Positions 56,596 to 64,000 of a stretch of DNA of 64,000 nt are shown piece after piece. Positions within the stretch are counted from its first letter, which is position 1; every line of letters starts with the position of its first letter. Location of the stretch: positions 496,001 to 560,000 of the forward strand of contig CALURC010000016.1 in assembly GCA_944323075.1 (NCBI GenBank), in the 5' to 3' direction. Source of the DNA: an uncultured Alistipes sp. GTDB taxonomy: Bacteria; Bacteroidota; Bacteroidia; Bacteroidales; Rikenellaceae. The notes under the pieces were generated by a model, which saw only the letters and a list, made by a program, of their open reading frames with translations, was not told the DNA's origin and made no database searches. A program made the translations under genes and the position numbers.

Positions 56596-57972
56596 ATGTA
56601 TAGTTCTCTTCGCCGGTTATCTTTCCTCATAACTTTCCTCTTCGCCGTTCTTTCGCATTCCGAAATTTTCGGACAGGAAACTACCGACAGTACAGCTGCC
56701 GTTTCGCCTGCCACCGCATTGGAAAGCTACCTGCATAACGGTGATCTTACCTATCGATGGGAAGTAATCGAGACAACACAAACAGCTGGAATTACGACCT
56801 ACCACCTTCTGTTGACCTCTCAAACGTGGAGAGGAATAGCTTGGACACATCAGCTTTCGGTTTTTGTTCCTGCGGAGATCGCCCACCAGGGTGCGCTTCT
56901 GATGATTACCGGAGGGTCCAACAGCAATGGAACTCCCGATTGGGTTGGAGAAACCGGAGAACATTACTTGCTGTCACAGATCGCCAAGAAGAGTCATGCC
57001 GTCACGGCCCTGGTCCGTCAAGTCCCCAACCAACCGCTGTTCGACAGCCTGCAAGAGGATCCTTTAGTCGCCTATACGTTATACAACTACATAAAAGACG
57101 GCGATATGACATGGCCGCTGCTATTTCCGATGACCAAAAGCGCCGTCCGTGCCATGGATGCCGTCACGGAGTTCTGCGCTGAAAAATTGCAGACCAAAAT
57201 CAACAATTTTTTTGTTACGGGCGGCTCGAAACGGGGATGGACCACATGGCTTACAGCTGCCCAGGACGATCGGGTGATGGCTGCGGCACCGATGGTGATC
57301 GACATGCTGAATATACCGGCCAGTATGCTCTACCAAACTCAGGTCTTCGGTTCATACAGCGATCAGATAAATGATTATGACGAAGCCGGCGTTCTGCAAC
57401 TGTTGGAGTCAGAACCCGGCAAACAGATCGTCCAGATGATCGATCCGTACAGTTATCGGAGTCAGCTCTGCATGCCGAAACTCCTGATTATGGCCACGAA
57501 CGATCACTATTGGGTTACAGACAACGTAAAAAATTACATCGATTCGATTCCCGGTATCAACCGATTGCATTACATTCCGAATGCAGGACACGACATGAAC
57601 GGAGGTGAAGAGGCGATGGAGACTGTCGGAGCCTTTTTCGCTTCACTGTTCTCGGATCGGATTTTCCCGATGTGTACCTGGACAAGCTCTGTACAAAATC
57701 ATCACTTAAAGATCGAGGTAGACATGTCGCGTGAAGATTTGATCGGAGCCGAATTATGGAAAGCATCGGCTACATCCCGCGATTTCCGGCAATCGACATG
57801 GGCATCCTCACCCATTGAACTTCCGCAAGAAGGAAATCTTTTTCTCGAAATTCCATTGACAAATAAAGACTATGAGGCTTGTTATGTCAACCTAATCTAT
57901 CAAGGGAAAGATGGAAAACCCTATAAAATCTCGACGCGGATTTTCATGACCGGAGAAGGAAAATTATTATAG
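56596..57972 (+). CDS. PhoPQ-activated pathogenicity-related (PqaA-like) hydrolase, exported
   Basis: Alpha/beta-hydrolase-fold protein of the PqaA family, 458 residues with a signal peptide (SSLRRLSFLITFLFAVLSHS). The N-terminal part has WRGIAWTHQLSVFVP and LLMITGGSN. The nucleophile elbow is FVTGGSKRGWTTW near 202 and the Asp loop is MATNDHYWVTD near 300; the His in NAGHDMNGGEEA near 333 completes the set. Named after a Salmonella gene under PhoPQ, but the family is wide and no substrate is agreed. A terminator lies 24 bp downstream. Confidence 0.9.
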   Translation: MYSSLRRLSFLITFLFAVLSHSEIFGQETTDSTAAVSPATALESYLHNGDLTYRWEVIETTQTAGITTYHLLLTSQTWRGIAWTHQLSVFVPAEIAHQGALLMITGGSNSNGTPDWVGETGEHYLLSQIAKKSHAVTALVRQVPNQPLFDSLQEDPLVAYTLYNYIKDGDMTWPLLFPMTKSAVRAMDAVTEFCAEKLQTKINNFFVTGGSKRGWTTWLTAAQDDRVMAAAPMVIDMLNIPASMLYQTQVFGSYSDQINDYDEAGVLQLLESEPGKQIVQMIDPYSYRSQLCMPKLLIMATNDHYWVTDNVKNYIDSIPGINRLHYIPNAGHDMNGGEEAMETVGAFFASLFSDRIFPMCTWTSSVQNHHLKIEVDMSREDLIGAELWKASATSRDFRQSTWASSPIELPQEGNLFLEIPLTNKDYEACYVNLIYQGKDGKPYKISTRIFMTGEGKLL

Positions 57973-57995
57973 TCTATTAAACAGGAAAACAGAAT

Positions 57996-58033
57996 AAAAA
58001 AAGAGGGAGCTCATAACAGCCCCCTCTTTTTTT
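57996..58033 (+). terminator. Terminator after the PqaA-like gene
   Basis: A 15-bp stem (57996-58010 with 58019-58033) with one mismatch and seven T residues in the 3' arm. The A-rich 5' arm also permits use on the minus strand. Confidence 0.85.
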
Positions 58034-58095
58034 AACAGCTATATTTACCACCTCCTTTTTCAAGAGGATTTTCAATCACGTCTCACCTTTCAAAA

Positions 58096-58140
58096 AATAA
58101 AGGGTCTGACTTAAAACTTCAATCTCCAAGGGTCAGACCT
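58096..58140 (-). terminator. Terminator of the clpP-clpX operon
   Basis: GGTCTGAC (58103-58110) pairs with 58132-58139 around a 21-nt loop. On the minus strand the stem is followed by CTTTATTTTTTG, 18 bp after the clpX stop. Confidence 0.75.
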
Positions 58141-58157
58141 GCTCCTGATAAATCAAA

Positions 58158-59411
58158 CTACCCTGCTGCCTGCAATCGCTTGCTGTTCTCGTTTTCAAGC
58201 CGACTTTTCACATAGGCAGCCGTGATCCGCAACGACTTGCGATCGGCCTGTCCAGGAAGTTCATACATGCTGTCCATCATGATCGTCTCACAAATCGAAC
58301 GCAATCCGCGAGCTCCCAAACGATACTCTATCGCCTTATCCACGATATAATCCAACGCCGCATCGTCGAAGGTCAACTTGATGCCATCCATCTCGAACAG
58401 TTTAACATACTGACGGGTAATCGCATTTTTCGGCTCGGTCAAAATCGAACGCAACGCCGCCCGATCGAGCGGTTCCAGATAGGTCAAAACGGGAACCCGG
58501 CCGATCAGCTCGGGAATCAATCCGAATGCCTTTAAATCCTGCGGCATTATATACTGCATTATGTTCTCCTGATCGATCCGCTCTTTCCGCAACTGACCGT
58601 ATCCGACCACCTGCGTATTGAGACGTTGTGCGATTTTTTTCTCAATGCCATCAAAAGCTCCTCCACATATAAACAGGATATTGGACGTATTCACCTGGAT
58701 GAATTTCTGATCCGGATGCTTCCGACCTCCTTGAGGCGGAACATTCACAACCGTGCCTTCCAATATTTTCAACAGGGCTTGTTGTACACCCTCTCCTGAA
58801 ACGTCCCGCGTAATGGAAGGGTTATCACTTTTACGGGCAATCTTATCAATTTCATCAATAAAGACAATACCCCGTTCCGCCTGCGCCACATCATAGTCAG
58901 CCACCTGCAACAACCTCGACAAAATACTCTCGACATCCTCTCCGACATATCCGGCTTCGGTCAACACCGTCGCATCGACAATCGTAAAGGGCACCTTCAA
59001 CAATTTGGCAATCGTCCGGGCCATCAGTGTTTTACCGGTTCCCGTAGGCCCCACCAACATGATATTCGATTTATCTATCTCAATCTGACGGTCGCCAGCC
59101 GACTCATGCAACAGTCTTTTATAATGGTTATAAACAGCCACCGCCATACTTCTCTTGGCTCGATCCTGTCCGATAACATACTCATCCAGAAACGATTTGA
59201 TCTGGGTCGGTTTAAGCAACTCTTCCATTTTGAAATTCGGGGCTTTCCGTCGGTTTCGTTCCATCGTCTCTTCCAAAATGACATGTCCCCGTTCGATACA
59301 CTGATCGCATATATGACTGCCATCCTCTCCATCGAACATAACCGCTACCTCCGTGCGAGGTTGCCCGCAAAACGAACAATAATCGACTCGTCTTCCGTTT
59401 TCTTTCTCCAT
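58158..59411 (-). CDS. clpX: ATP-dependent Clp protease ATPase subunit ClpX
   Basis: AAA+ unfoldase of 417 residues that feeds ClpP, for example ssrA-tagged proteins. The zinc-binding domain [11 protein letters not shown]...HICDQC is at about 9-40. Walker [12 protein letters not shown] lies near 121 and Walker B is IVFIDEIDK; the pore loop GYVGED is visible. Sensor 2 lies in YRLGARGLR. The ATG at 59411 is preferred over the longer frame at 59462, as it begins next to the zinc finger. The gap to clpP is 86 bp. Confidence 0.98.
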   Translation of the reverse strand: MEKENGRRVDYCSFCGQPRTEVAVMFDGEDGSHICDQCIERGHVILEETMERNRRKAPNFKMEELLKPTQIKSFLDEYVIGQDRAKRSMAVAVYNHYKRLLHESAGDRQIEIDKSNIMLVGPTGTGKTLMARTIAKLLKVPFTIVDATVLTEAGYVGEDVESILSRLLQVADYDVAQAERGIVFIDEIDKIARKSDNPSITRDVSGEGVQQALLKILEGTVVNVPPQGGRKHPDQKFIQVNTSNILFICGGAFDGIEKKIAQRLNTQVVGYGQLRKERIDQENIMQYIMPQDLKAFGLIPELIGRVPVLTYLEPLDRAALRSILTEPKNAITRQYVKLFEMDGIKLTFDDAALDYIVDKAIEYRLGARGLRSICETIMMDSMYELPGQADRKSLRITAAYVKSRLENENSKRLQAAG

Positions 59412-59497
59412 TTCCTTTATTTCTTCGTATTGACAATGACCCCGACACTCGCCGACAGCCATTGTGTTTGTGTCAGTTTTGTCTCAAATAAAATTCT

Positions 59498-60175
59498 CTA
59501 TTTTTTCTTGCGGGGCGTCAACACCTCGTCGATCAGTCCATACTTCATCGCCTCCGGAGCCGTCATCCAATAATCCCGATCCGCATCTTTTTCAATTTTC
59601 TTGATACTCACTCCGGAATGTGTCGACAAAATCTCATAAAGCTCCTGTTTGGTCCGCAAAATTTGACGAGCCGTAATCTCTATGTCGGAGGCCTGTCCCT
59701 CGACTCCACCCAACGGCTGATGAATCATCACCCGGGCATGCGGCAACGCCGAACGTTTACCCTTCGTACCAGCCGTCAACAACACGGCCCCCATGCTGGC
59801 AGCCAATCCCGTACAGATCGTTGCCACGTCGGCGCTGACCAACTGCATGGTATCATAAATCCCCAGTCCAGCCGTCACGGAACCACCCGGTGAATTGATA
59901 TAAATCTGAATATCCTTATCGGGATCGGTCGACTCCAAAAACAACAGCTGTGCTTGAATAATATTCGCGACATCATCATTGATTGGACATCCAAGAAAAA
60001 TGATCCGATCCATCATCAATCGCGAGAATACATCCATCGCCGCAACATTCATCTGTCGCTCCTCGATAATGGTCGGCGAGATCGAATCCCGCACTGCCGA
60101 ATTAAACCGATGGAGGGCCAAACTGCTGATGCCGACATGTCCCATCGCAAACTTTTCAAATTCACTTTTTCCCAT
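59498..60175 (-). CDS. clpP: ATP-dependent Clp protease proteolytic subunit ClpP
   Basis: Serine peptidase that forms the 14-mer chamber. The 225 residues show the catalytic Ser in [12 protein letters not shown] near 115 and the His in [18 protein letters not shown] near 140, with the Asp in [13 protein letters not shown]. The N-terminal 30 residues may be processed. ClpX follows on the same strand. Trigger factor, a common upstream neighbour, is not present. Confidence 0.98.
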   Translation of the reverse strand: MGKSEFEKFAMGHVGISSLALHRFNSAVRDSISPTIIEERQMNVAAMDVFSRLMMDRIIFLGCPINDDVANIIQAQLLFLESTDPDKDIQIYINSPGGSVTAGLGIYDTMQLVSADVATICTGLAASMGAVLLTAGTKGKRSALPHARVMIHQPLGGVEGQASDIEITARQILRTKQELYEILSTHSGVSIKKIEKDADRDYWMTAPEAMKYGLIDEVLTPRKKK

Positions 60176-60308
60176 AATTTTTTATGATTTGTTTCCTTAT
60201 ACAAGAAACTATGTTTCGTTATCTCTATTTTACTGTTCTTTACAAAACCTGAACCAAAATATCCGATCGCACCGAACGCTTCCACACACCATCGCTCTCA
60301 CCGTTCCT

Positions 60309-61088
60309 TTACCTGACATCCGCTCTACGAATCACAGAAACAACCGGACAGTGGTCCGAAAGTTCAGACGGAATGACACGGGTCGATTCCAGCACCCACG
60401 CAGAGGATGGATATCCAAACAGATAATCGATCTTTACTGTCGGATGACCCGATGGATAAGTCGGCTCCTTACCGGTCAATACGCTCCAACATCTGCACAT
60501 TCTGCGAATCTCGGAAGCTTTCGGTTTGGCATTGAAATCTCCCCCGAGCACCAACGGATACTCACACGTCTCTGCCTCCTGTATCACCGCTTCAGCCTGC
60601 ATCAAGCGGCTCTCTTTGGTCAACGCCCAATGGGTCGACACAAATGCAACCGTATCATTTCCCACCTCACACAAAGCCACAAGCAGCGCTCTCGGCTCTT
60701 CCTCCTTCGTCGCCTGGGGCAGCATGACTTTCTTAACTTCTACATAGGGATATGCCGACAAAATACCTATCCCATACCATCCTCCGGCATGCGGAATCGT
60801 CTTTCCATACAAAGGGAACATTCCGGTCCGCAAGCCCAACTCCGTCGAAAAATCCTTATCGTGCTGGTGGTTGACCCCGTTCCTACGGGTACGACAATCG
60901 ACCTCTTGAATTGCGACAAAATCAGGTTGTTCCGACCGGATCAACTCAGCCAGTTCTTCGAGAGAAGCCCGCTCTCCAAAACGTAGATTATACGTCATCA
61001 CTTTCAGCCGCAAAGTATCTCCGCCCCATAACGGCGAAAAACCGAACAATATGATTACCGAAAACAAAAACGTCAGGACACCTCTCAT
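60309..61088 (-). CDS. Endonuclease/exonuclease/phosphatase family protein, exported
   Basis: EEP-fold hydrolase of 259 residues with a signal peptide (MRGVLTFLFSVIILFGF). The motifs LKVMTYNLRFGE near 30, IQEVDCRT (metal Glu), THWALTKESR, LVLGGDFNAKP and LSDHCPVVSVI (catalytic His) are all present. Members cut DNA, RNA, phospholipid head groups or sugar phosphates, and the exported form could be a periplasmic nuclease or phosphodiesterase. The start ATG 61088 agrees with the -7 box at 61118; the ATG at 61106 would leave only about 4 nt of leader. Confidence 0.9.
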   Translation of the reverse strand: MRGVLTFLFSVIILFGFSPLWGGDTLRLKVMTYNLRFGERASLEELAELIRSEQPDFVAIQEVDCRTRRNGVNHQHDKDFSTELGLRTGMFPLYGKTIPHAGGWYGIGILSAYPYVEVKKVMLPQATKEEEPRALLVALCEVGNDTVAFVSTHWALTKESRLMQAEAVIQEAETCEYPLVLGGDFNAKPKASEIRRMCRCWSVLTGKEPTYPSGHPTVKIDYLFGYPSSAWVLESTRVIPSELSDHCPVVSVIRRADVR

Positions 61089-61117
61089 CGCATCTATTTT
61101 GTACATAAAACCGTTTG

Positions 61118-61125
61118 CAAAGATA
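61118..61125 (-). promoter_or_regulatory. Predicted -7 box for the EEP-family gene
   Basis: TATCTTTG on the minus strand; predicted transcript start near 61111, which rules out the 61106 start. Confidence 0.5.
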
Positions 61126-61260
61126 ACGCATTCATCGGGAAAATACGGTTCTTTTTTATCGGTTCGACCTTTGACTTAAGTACACATAGCTTCTCCATCA
61201 CAAACCGACTCGGGCAAACCTCCGAATTATTGTTCCTTTCAAACTTCTCTCCGATATCGT

Positions 61261-63354
61261 TCAATGCTCTACCCGCTTATATTTCAGCAGAACGGACTCT
61301 CTCGGTTGCTCTGTCTTCAAAACAAATCCTTTTGCCAATGCTGCGCCATTATAGGTCTCGCGTATCCCCGTATCGACATTAAACACTTCGTAATCGGCCG
61401 CCGCATCCAATCCGCCACAACACACGGTTAAGCTCTCTTGTTCGCAATGCTGACGGCAGAATGCTACAATAATCCCCTGATCCTTCTCGGGTAGGTGCAA
61501 CTGATAGGCCAGCCATACCGAATCGGACGTCTGGTCCCCGATTCCGGTCAACGGATAGTAATCGCCATAATAGTAGGGTTGAATATCCCGATACTCGTGA
61601 ATCAGTTCCTGCATATCCAGAATCGACTCGTCGGGATCGGTAATTTTCCAGTTATAGATCAATGTACTGCTCAAACTCGAACGGAACGAATAAGGATCGG
61701 TCTGCAGGATTCCGGTACCGTGCACCGGCAAAAAGAAGTTCAGCCCGTAGGTATGGCACTGATAGCCATCCGGATCATCGTAGTGGTAGTAATCGCTCCG
61801 CCACAACGGGGCACTCCGTCCGATCGTCTCCAGATCGATCCGCTTGCCACCACTGGCACAATTATCGATCAACATATTCGGGAACCGTTCAAGCAGATAG
61901 TCCCAAAAGGCATACAGCCCCTCCACATGACGGATCTCCTTGATCCCCGAACGCCCCGGTTCATCGTACTCCCGCCAGTAACGGTCTGGCTGTATGTTAC
62001 AATCCTGACGATAATAGTCAATGCCGTTCTCCTCAATCATATCACCGATATACTGACAGAGCCACTTGCATGCCTCAGGGTTTCCAAGATCGAACAACAG
62101 GTAATCCGTATCGGGATCGGACGAAAGTTCGAGCATCCACTCGGGATGTTCGACCGCCCACTGGGTCCCTTTGATAACCCGTTCGGGCTCGAACCAAACC
62201 ATAAATTTAGCCCCGACCCGATGAGCTGCATCCGCCACAGGTTTCAGCCCCTCAGGGAACCGCGTCGTATCGACCGTCCAGTTTCCCGTCGTATTCGCCC
62301 AACTCTTCCCGTTCAGGTAGTCGGAGGCACCGGTGTGCCAACCCGCATCGAGCCAAAACACATCGGGAATCAGACCAAACTGGGCATAACGGTGAATCAA
62401 CGCAACAGCCCAGTCGGCCGTTATACAGGAGTATTCGGTACAGGGAGCCGGATCACGATAGTTAAATCCGCTACACAACGGATATTCAGCGAATTTCCCG
62501 TCGATTTTTCTGGAGTGGTGTGCCAGAACAAAACGACGGAACTGATTGTGCCCTGTCATGCGGTCTGCCCCTTGCCAGAACATCAGGCAGATACTCGGCG
62601 TACGGATCTCCTCTCCGGGATAAAGGTAAGTTTCGAGATTTTCCATCCCCGCTTCAAAGAGCATACTGTTTTCGTTCCGGTTATCCAAACGGGCAAACCA
62701 CGTTCCCGTCCATCCGATCCCCACCATAATCCCCTGCTCCGCCGGAGATTCTATATTAAAAAACGGGAAATTTCCTTCCGAAGAACGCCCTCCGACCGGT
62801 TTGATCGTCAACGAGTCTCCGCTCTGGAAAACTCGGGTACGGGGATGATAATCGGATTTCGAGATGTGGTTTCCTTCGGCATAATGCAGCTTGAACGGGC
62901 CGCTTTCAGTATACCGGAACTCGGCATCCACCGTCTTGACTTGTGACAACGTAGCCGAATTTTGCGCCGACGTATTTTTAAACCGGAGCAACCACTCCAC
63001 CGCACCGAACTCTTTAAAACCTTTTACGCGACAAGAAACCACTAATCCATCCGGACTCCGATAGGTATAAACTTTCTCGACAACGGAAGAGTCTCCGGAC
63101 ACCACATTTTCAACGCCGTAGCGCCACGACCGAATTACCCGATCCGAAGCGACTCCACCATAATCGAACGAAAATGGAGGGACCTTTCCTCTGGCAAAAC
63201 GGGTATTGATCCACCGGTCGACATCTACGCTTTTGTCCGTCATATCGATCCGCACCTGAGCCGTACTCCATATCGGACCCAACAGACAAAACAAACAACC
63301 AATCATCCGACAGCACACCAGCTTCCGGAACGATATTCTTTCGGGAATCTTCAT
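61261..63354 (-). CDS. GH36 alpha-galactosidase, exported
   Basis: Retaining alpha-galactosidase of 697 residues. The catalytic barrel carries DVFWLDAGWH near 305 and KFMVWFEPERV. The nucleophile Asp is in DYYRQDCNIQPDRYW near 445, and the acid/base Asp in DNCASGGKRIDL...PLWRSDYYHYDD near 510. The N-terminal beta supersandwich and a C-terminal beta domain are complete. The start is ATG 63354, giving a hydrophobic segment (LVCCRMIGCLFCLLG) that serves as the signal; the earlier ATG at 63393 falls at the predicted transcript start. It is transcribed alone. Confidence 0.94.
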   Translation of the reverse strand: MKIPERISFRKLVCCRMIGCLFCLLGPIWSTAQVRIDMTDKSVDVDRWINTRFARGKVPPFSFDYGGVASDRVIRSWRYGVENVVSGDSSVVEKVYTYRSPDGLVVSCRVKGFKEFGAVEWLLRFKNTSAQNSATLSQVKTVDAEFRYTESGPFKLHYAEGNHISKSDYHPRTRVFQSGDSLTIKPVGGRSSEGNFPFFNIESPAEQGIMVGIGWTGTWFARLDNRNENSMLFEAGMENLETYLYPGEEIRTPSICLMFWQGADRMTGHNQFRRFVLAHHSRKIDGKFAEYPLCSGFNYRDPAPCTEYSCITADWAVALIHRYAQFGLIPDVFWLDAGWHTGASDYLNGKSWANTTGNWTVDTTRFPEGLKPVADAAHRVGAKFMVWFEPERVIKGTQWAVEHPEWMLELSSDPDTDYLLFDLGNPEACKWLCQYIGDMIEENGIDYYRQDCNIQPDRYWREYDEPGRSGIKEIRHVEGLYAFWDYLLERFPNMLIDNCASGGKRIDLETIGRSAPLWRSDYYHYDDPDGYQCHTYGLNFFLPVHGTGILQTDPYSFRSSLSSTLIYNWKITDPDESILDMQELIHEYRDIQPYYYGDYYPLTGIGDQTSDSVWLAYQLHLPEKDQGIIVAFCRQHCEQESLTVCCGGLDAAADYEVFNVDTGIRETYNGAALAKGFVLKTEQPRESVLLKYKRVEH

Positions 63355-63398
63355 CACACGTACAATAAGAATATTTTCCAGGATTACACTCATTTTAA

Positions 63399-63429
63399 CA
63401 AATATATGAAATTCAACTGTTTAAAACAA
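63399..63429 (-). promoter_or_regulatory. Predicted promoter of the GH36 gene
   Basis: On the minus strand TTG (63427-63429), 20-bp spacer, TATATTTG (63399-63406). A full match to the Bacteroidota pattern. Transcript start near 63392, so the ATG at 63354 is used. I see nothing else in 63430-63649. Confidence 0.75.
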
Positions 63430-63649
63430 GTCTCAAAGAAAGATAAACCATAAATCAGATTCGCAATCGGTCGATTCGGATTGCTTGTTGTAGCATACCA
63501 CTATCCTGCCTCCGTGTTACAATTAAACCTATCAATTCCCCCTCTCTCTTTCGTCTTTTATATAGTCGCGAAGGAAAACGAAACAAAATTCCTATTGATT
63601 TACACCTTCTATTCACAAAGAAAAGAGACAATACGACAGACTGTACGTA

Positions 63650-64000
63650 TCATCCTACCAGATACTCAGCCTCATTAAAAGGCTCGAAACGACACCCATA
63701 AGGAACATAAAGCGGATGACGGGGATTCCGCTTGGCCGTCAACATTCCGATCTGCAAACGCCTGCCCCGATTCATCCTAAAAATCCCGAAAAGATCCCGT
63801 GCACACTGCTTTAAATAGGGACGAACCGCCACTCCATCTCCCCATGCTGCCCAGATATCAGTATCGGGATATCTCGCGATAACTTTCTGCACGATTTGCA
63901 GACTTTCCTGATGCATCTCTTCATCCAGACAGACCGCAAGTTCCTGTTTATCGGTCGCCCGTTCCGAAGAGAGGTTCAGAATGATCAAACCGTCATATCC
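63650..64000 (-). CDS. DUF1643-domain protein (partial)
   Basis: The frame stays open to the right edge, so the start is outside the window; the TTG at 63988 is only an internal codon. The visible 116 residues begin GYDGLIILNLSSERATD, which is the core of DUF1643 (a GYxG[LI]..LNL.p.RATd pattern). They continue with DTDIWAAWGDG and close with HPLYVPYG. DUF1643 proteins have no settled function. It is the next gene to the right on the minus strand. Confidence 0.85.
   Translation of the reverse strand, partial: GYDGLIILNLSSERATDKQELAVCLDEEMHQESLQIVQKVIARYPDTDIWAAWGDGVAVRPYLKQCARDLFGIFRMNRGRRLQIGMLTAKRNPRHPLYVPYGCRFEPFNEAEYLVG

Noticed and set aside
61495..62946. Plus-strand open frame of 483 codons opposite the GH36 gene
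   Set aside because: It is the complement of a well-supported enzyme with all catalytic motifs. Its translation has no recognisable domain and is rich in Arg, Pro and Ile, as expected for antisense frames.

Overview
The window looks like a chromosomal segment of a gut-type Bacteroidota, most likely Bacteroidales and possibly close to Alistipes/Rikenellaceae. Four things point there. Promoter candidates carry the Bacteroidota -7 box TAnnTTTG. There is a MurF-alanine racemase fusion, a Bacteroidota-type LptD, and DUF5689 and DUF4890 proteins. There are many exported glycosidases. A cysteate synthase gene suggests sulfonolipid synthesis, which is known from Alistipes and relatives. The genus is inference. 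I see no phage, insertion sequence, CRISPR array, tRNA or rRNA.

Left part (1-15.7 kb). The end of rhaB is followed by rhaA, rhaT, rhaM and a GH95 fucosidase, an L-rhamnose/L-fucose-type salvage unit with a hairpin in every spacer. Then come yqeY, gyrB and ftsE (minus strand), a tmRNA gene (ssrA), an unknown exported protein, a ppk-ppx polyphosphate operon (minus) and a stand-alone cysteate synthase gene with its own promoter and terminator.

Middle (15.8-45 kb). This part holds a GH127-like enzyme, an unknown exported protein, a lipoprotein nucleoside hydrolase facing a Tat-exported Gfo/Idh/MocA oxidoreductase, and an lptD-M3 peptidase pair. A cell-envelope and DNA block follows on the plus strand: amidase, MCE protein, mutS2, murF-alr and an RsmI-like methyltransferase. 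Next is a likely operon for rhamnose-containing glycans: GH99-like, a GH106-like TIM-barrel protein, GH78 and a DJ-1 protein. Era, a DUF4890 protein, a membrane-anchored nuclease and Obg close the region.

Right part (45-64 kb, mostly minus strand). A TonB-dependent receptor is followed by two tandem DUF5689 lipoprotein genes, the second broken by what looks like an 11-bp deletion. Then come GH20 and a five-bladed-propeller glycosidase. A propionate-type decarboxylase cluster follows (methylmalonyl-CoA epimerase, carboxyltransferase, small OadG-like protein, biotin carrier) with no membrane beta subunit beside it. The rest is an acyltransferase, a thioredoxin-fold protein with a PqaA-like hydrolase, clpP-clpX, an endonuclease/exonuclease/phosphatase protein, a GH36 alpha-galactosidase and a DUF1643 gene cut by the window edge.

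Most of the window is housekeeping DNA with scattered single-gene glycosidases rather than SusCD-type polysaccharide utilisation loci. The least explained items are the receptor/DUF5689 operon with its deletion, the GH99-like/GH106-like/GH78 operon, the two unknown exported proteins, and the decarboxylase operon without its membrane subunit. I found nothing that I can call a clearly new system.
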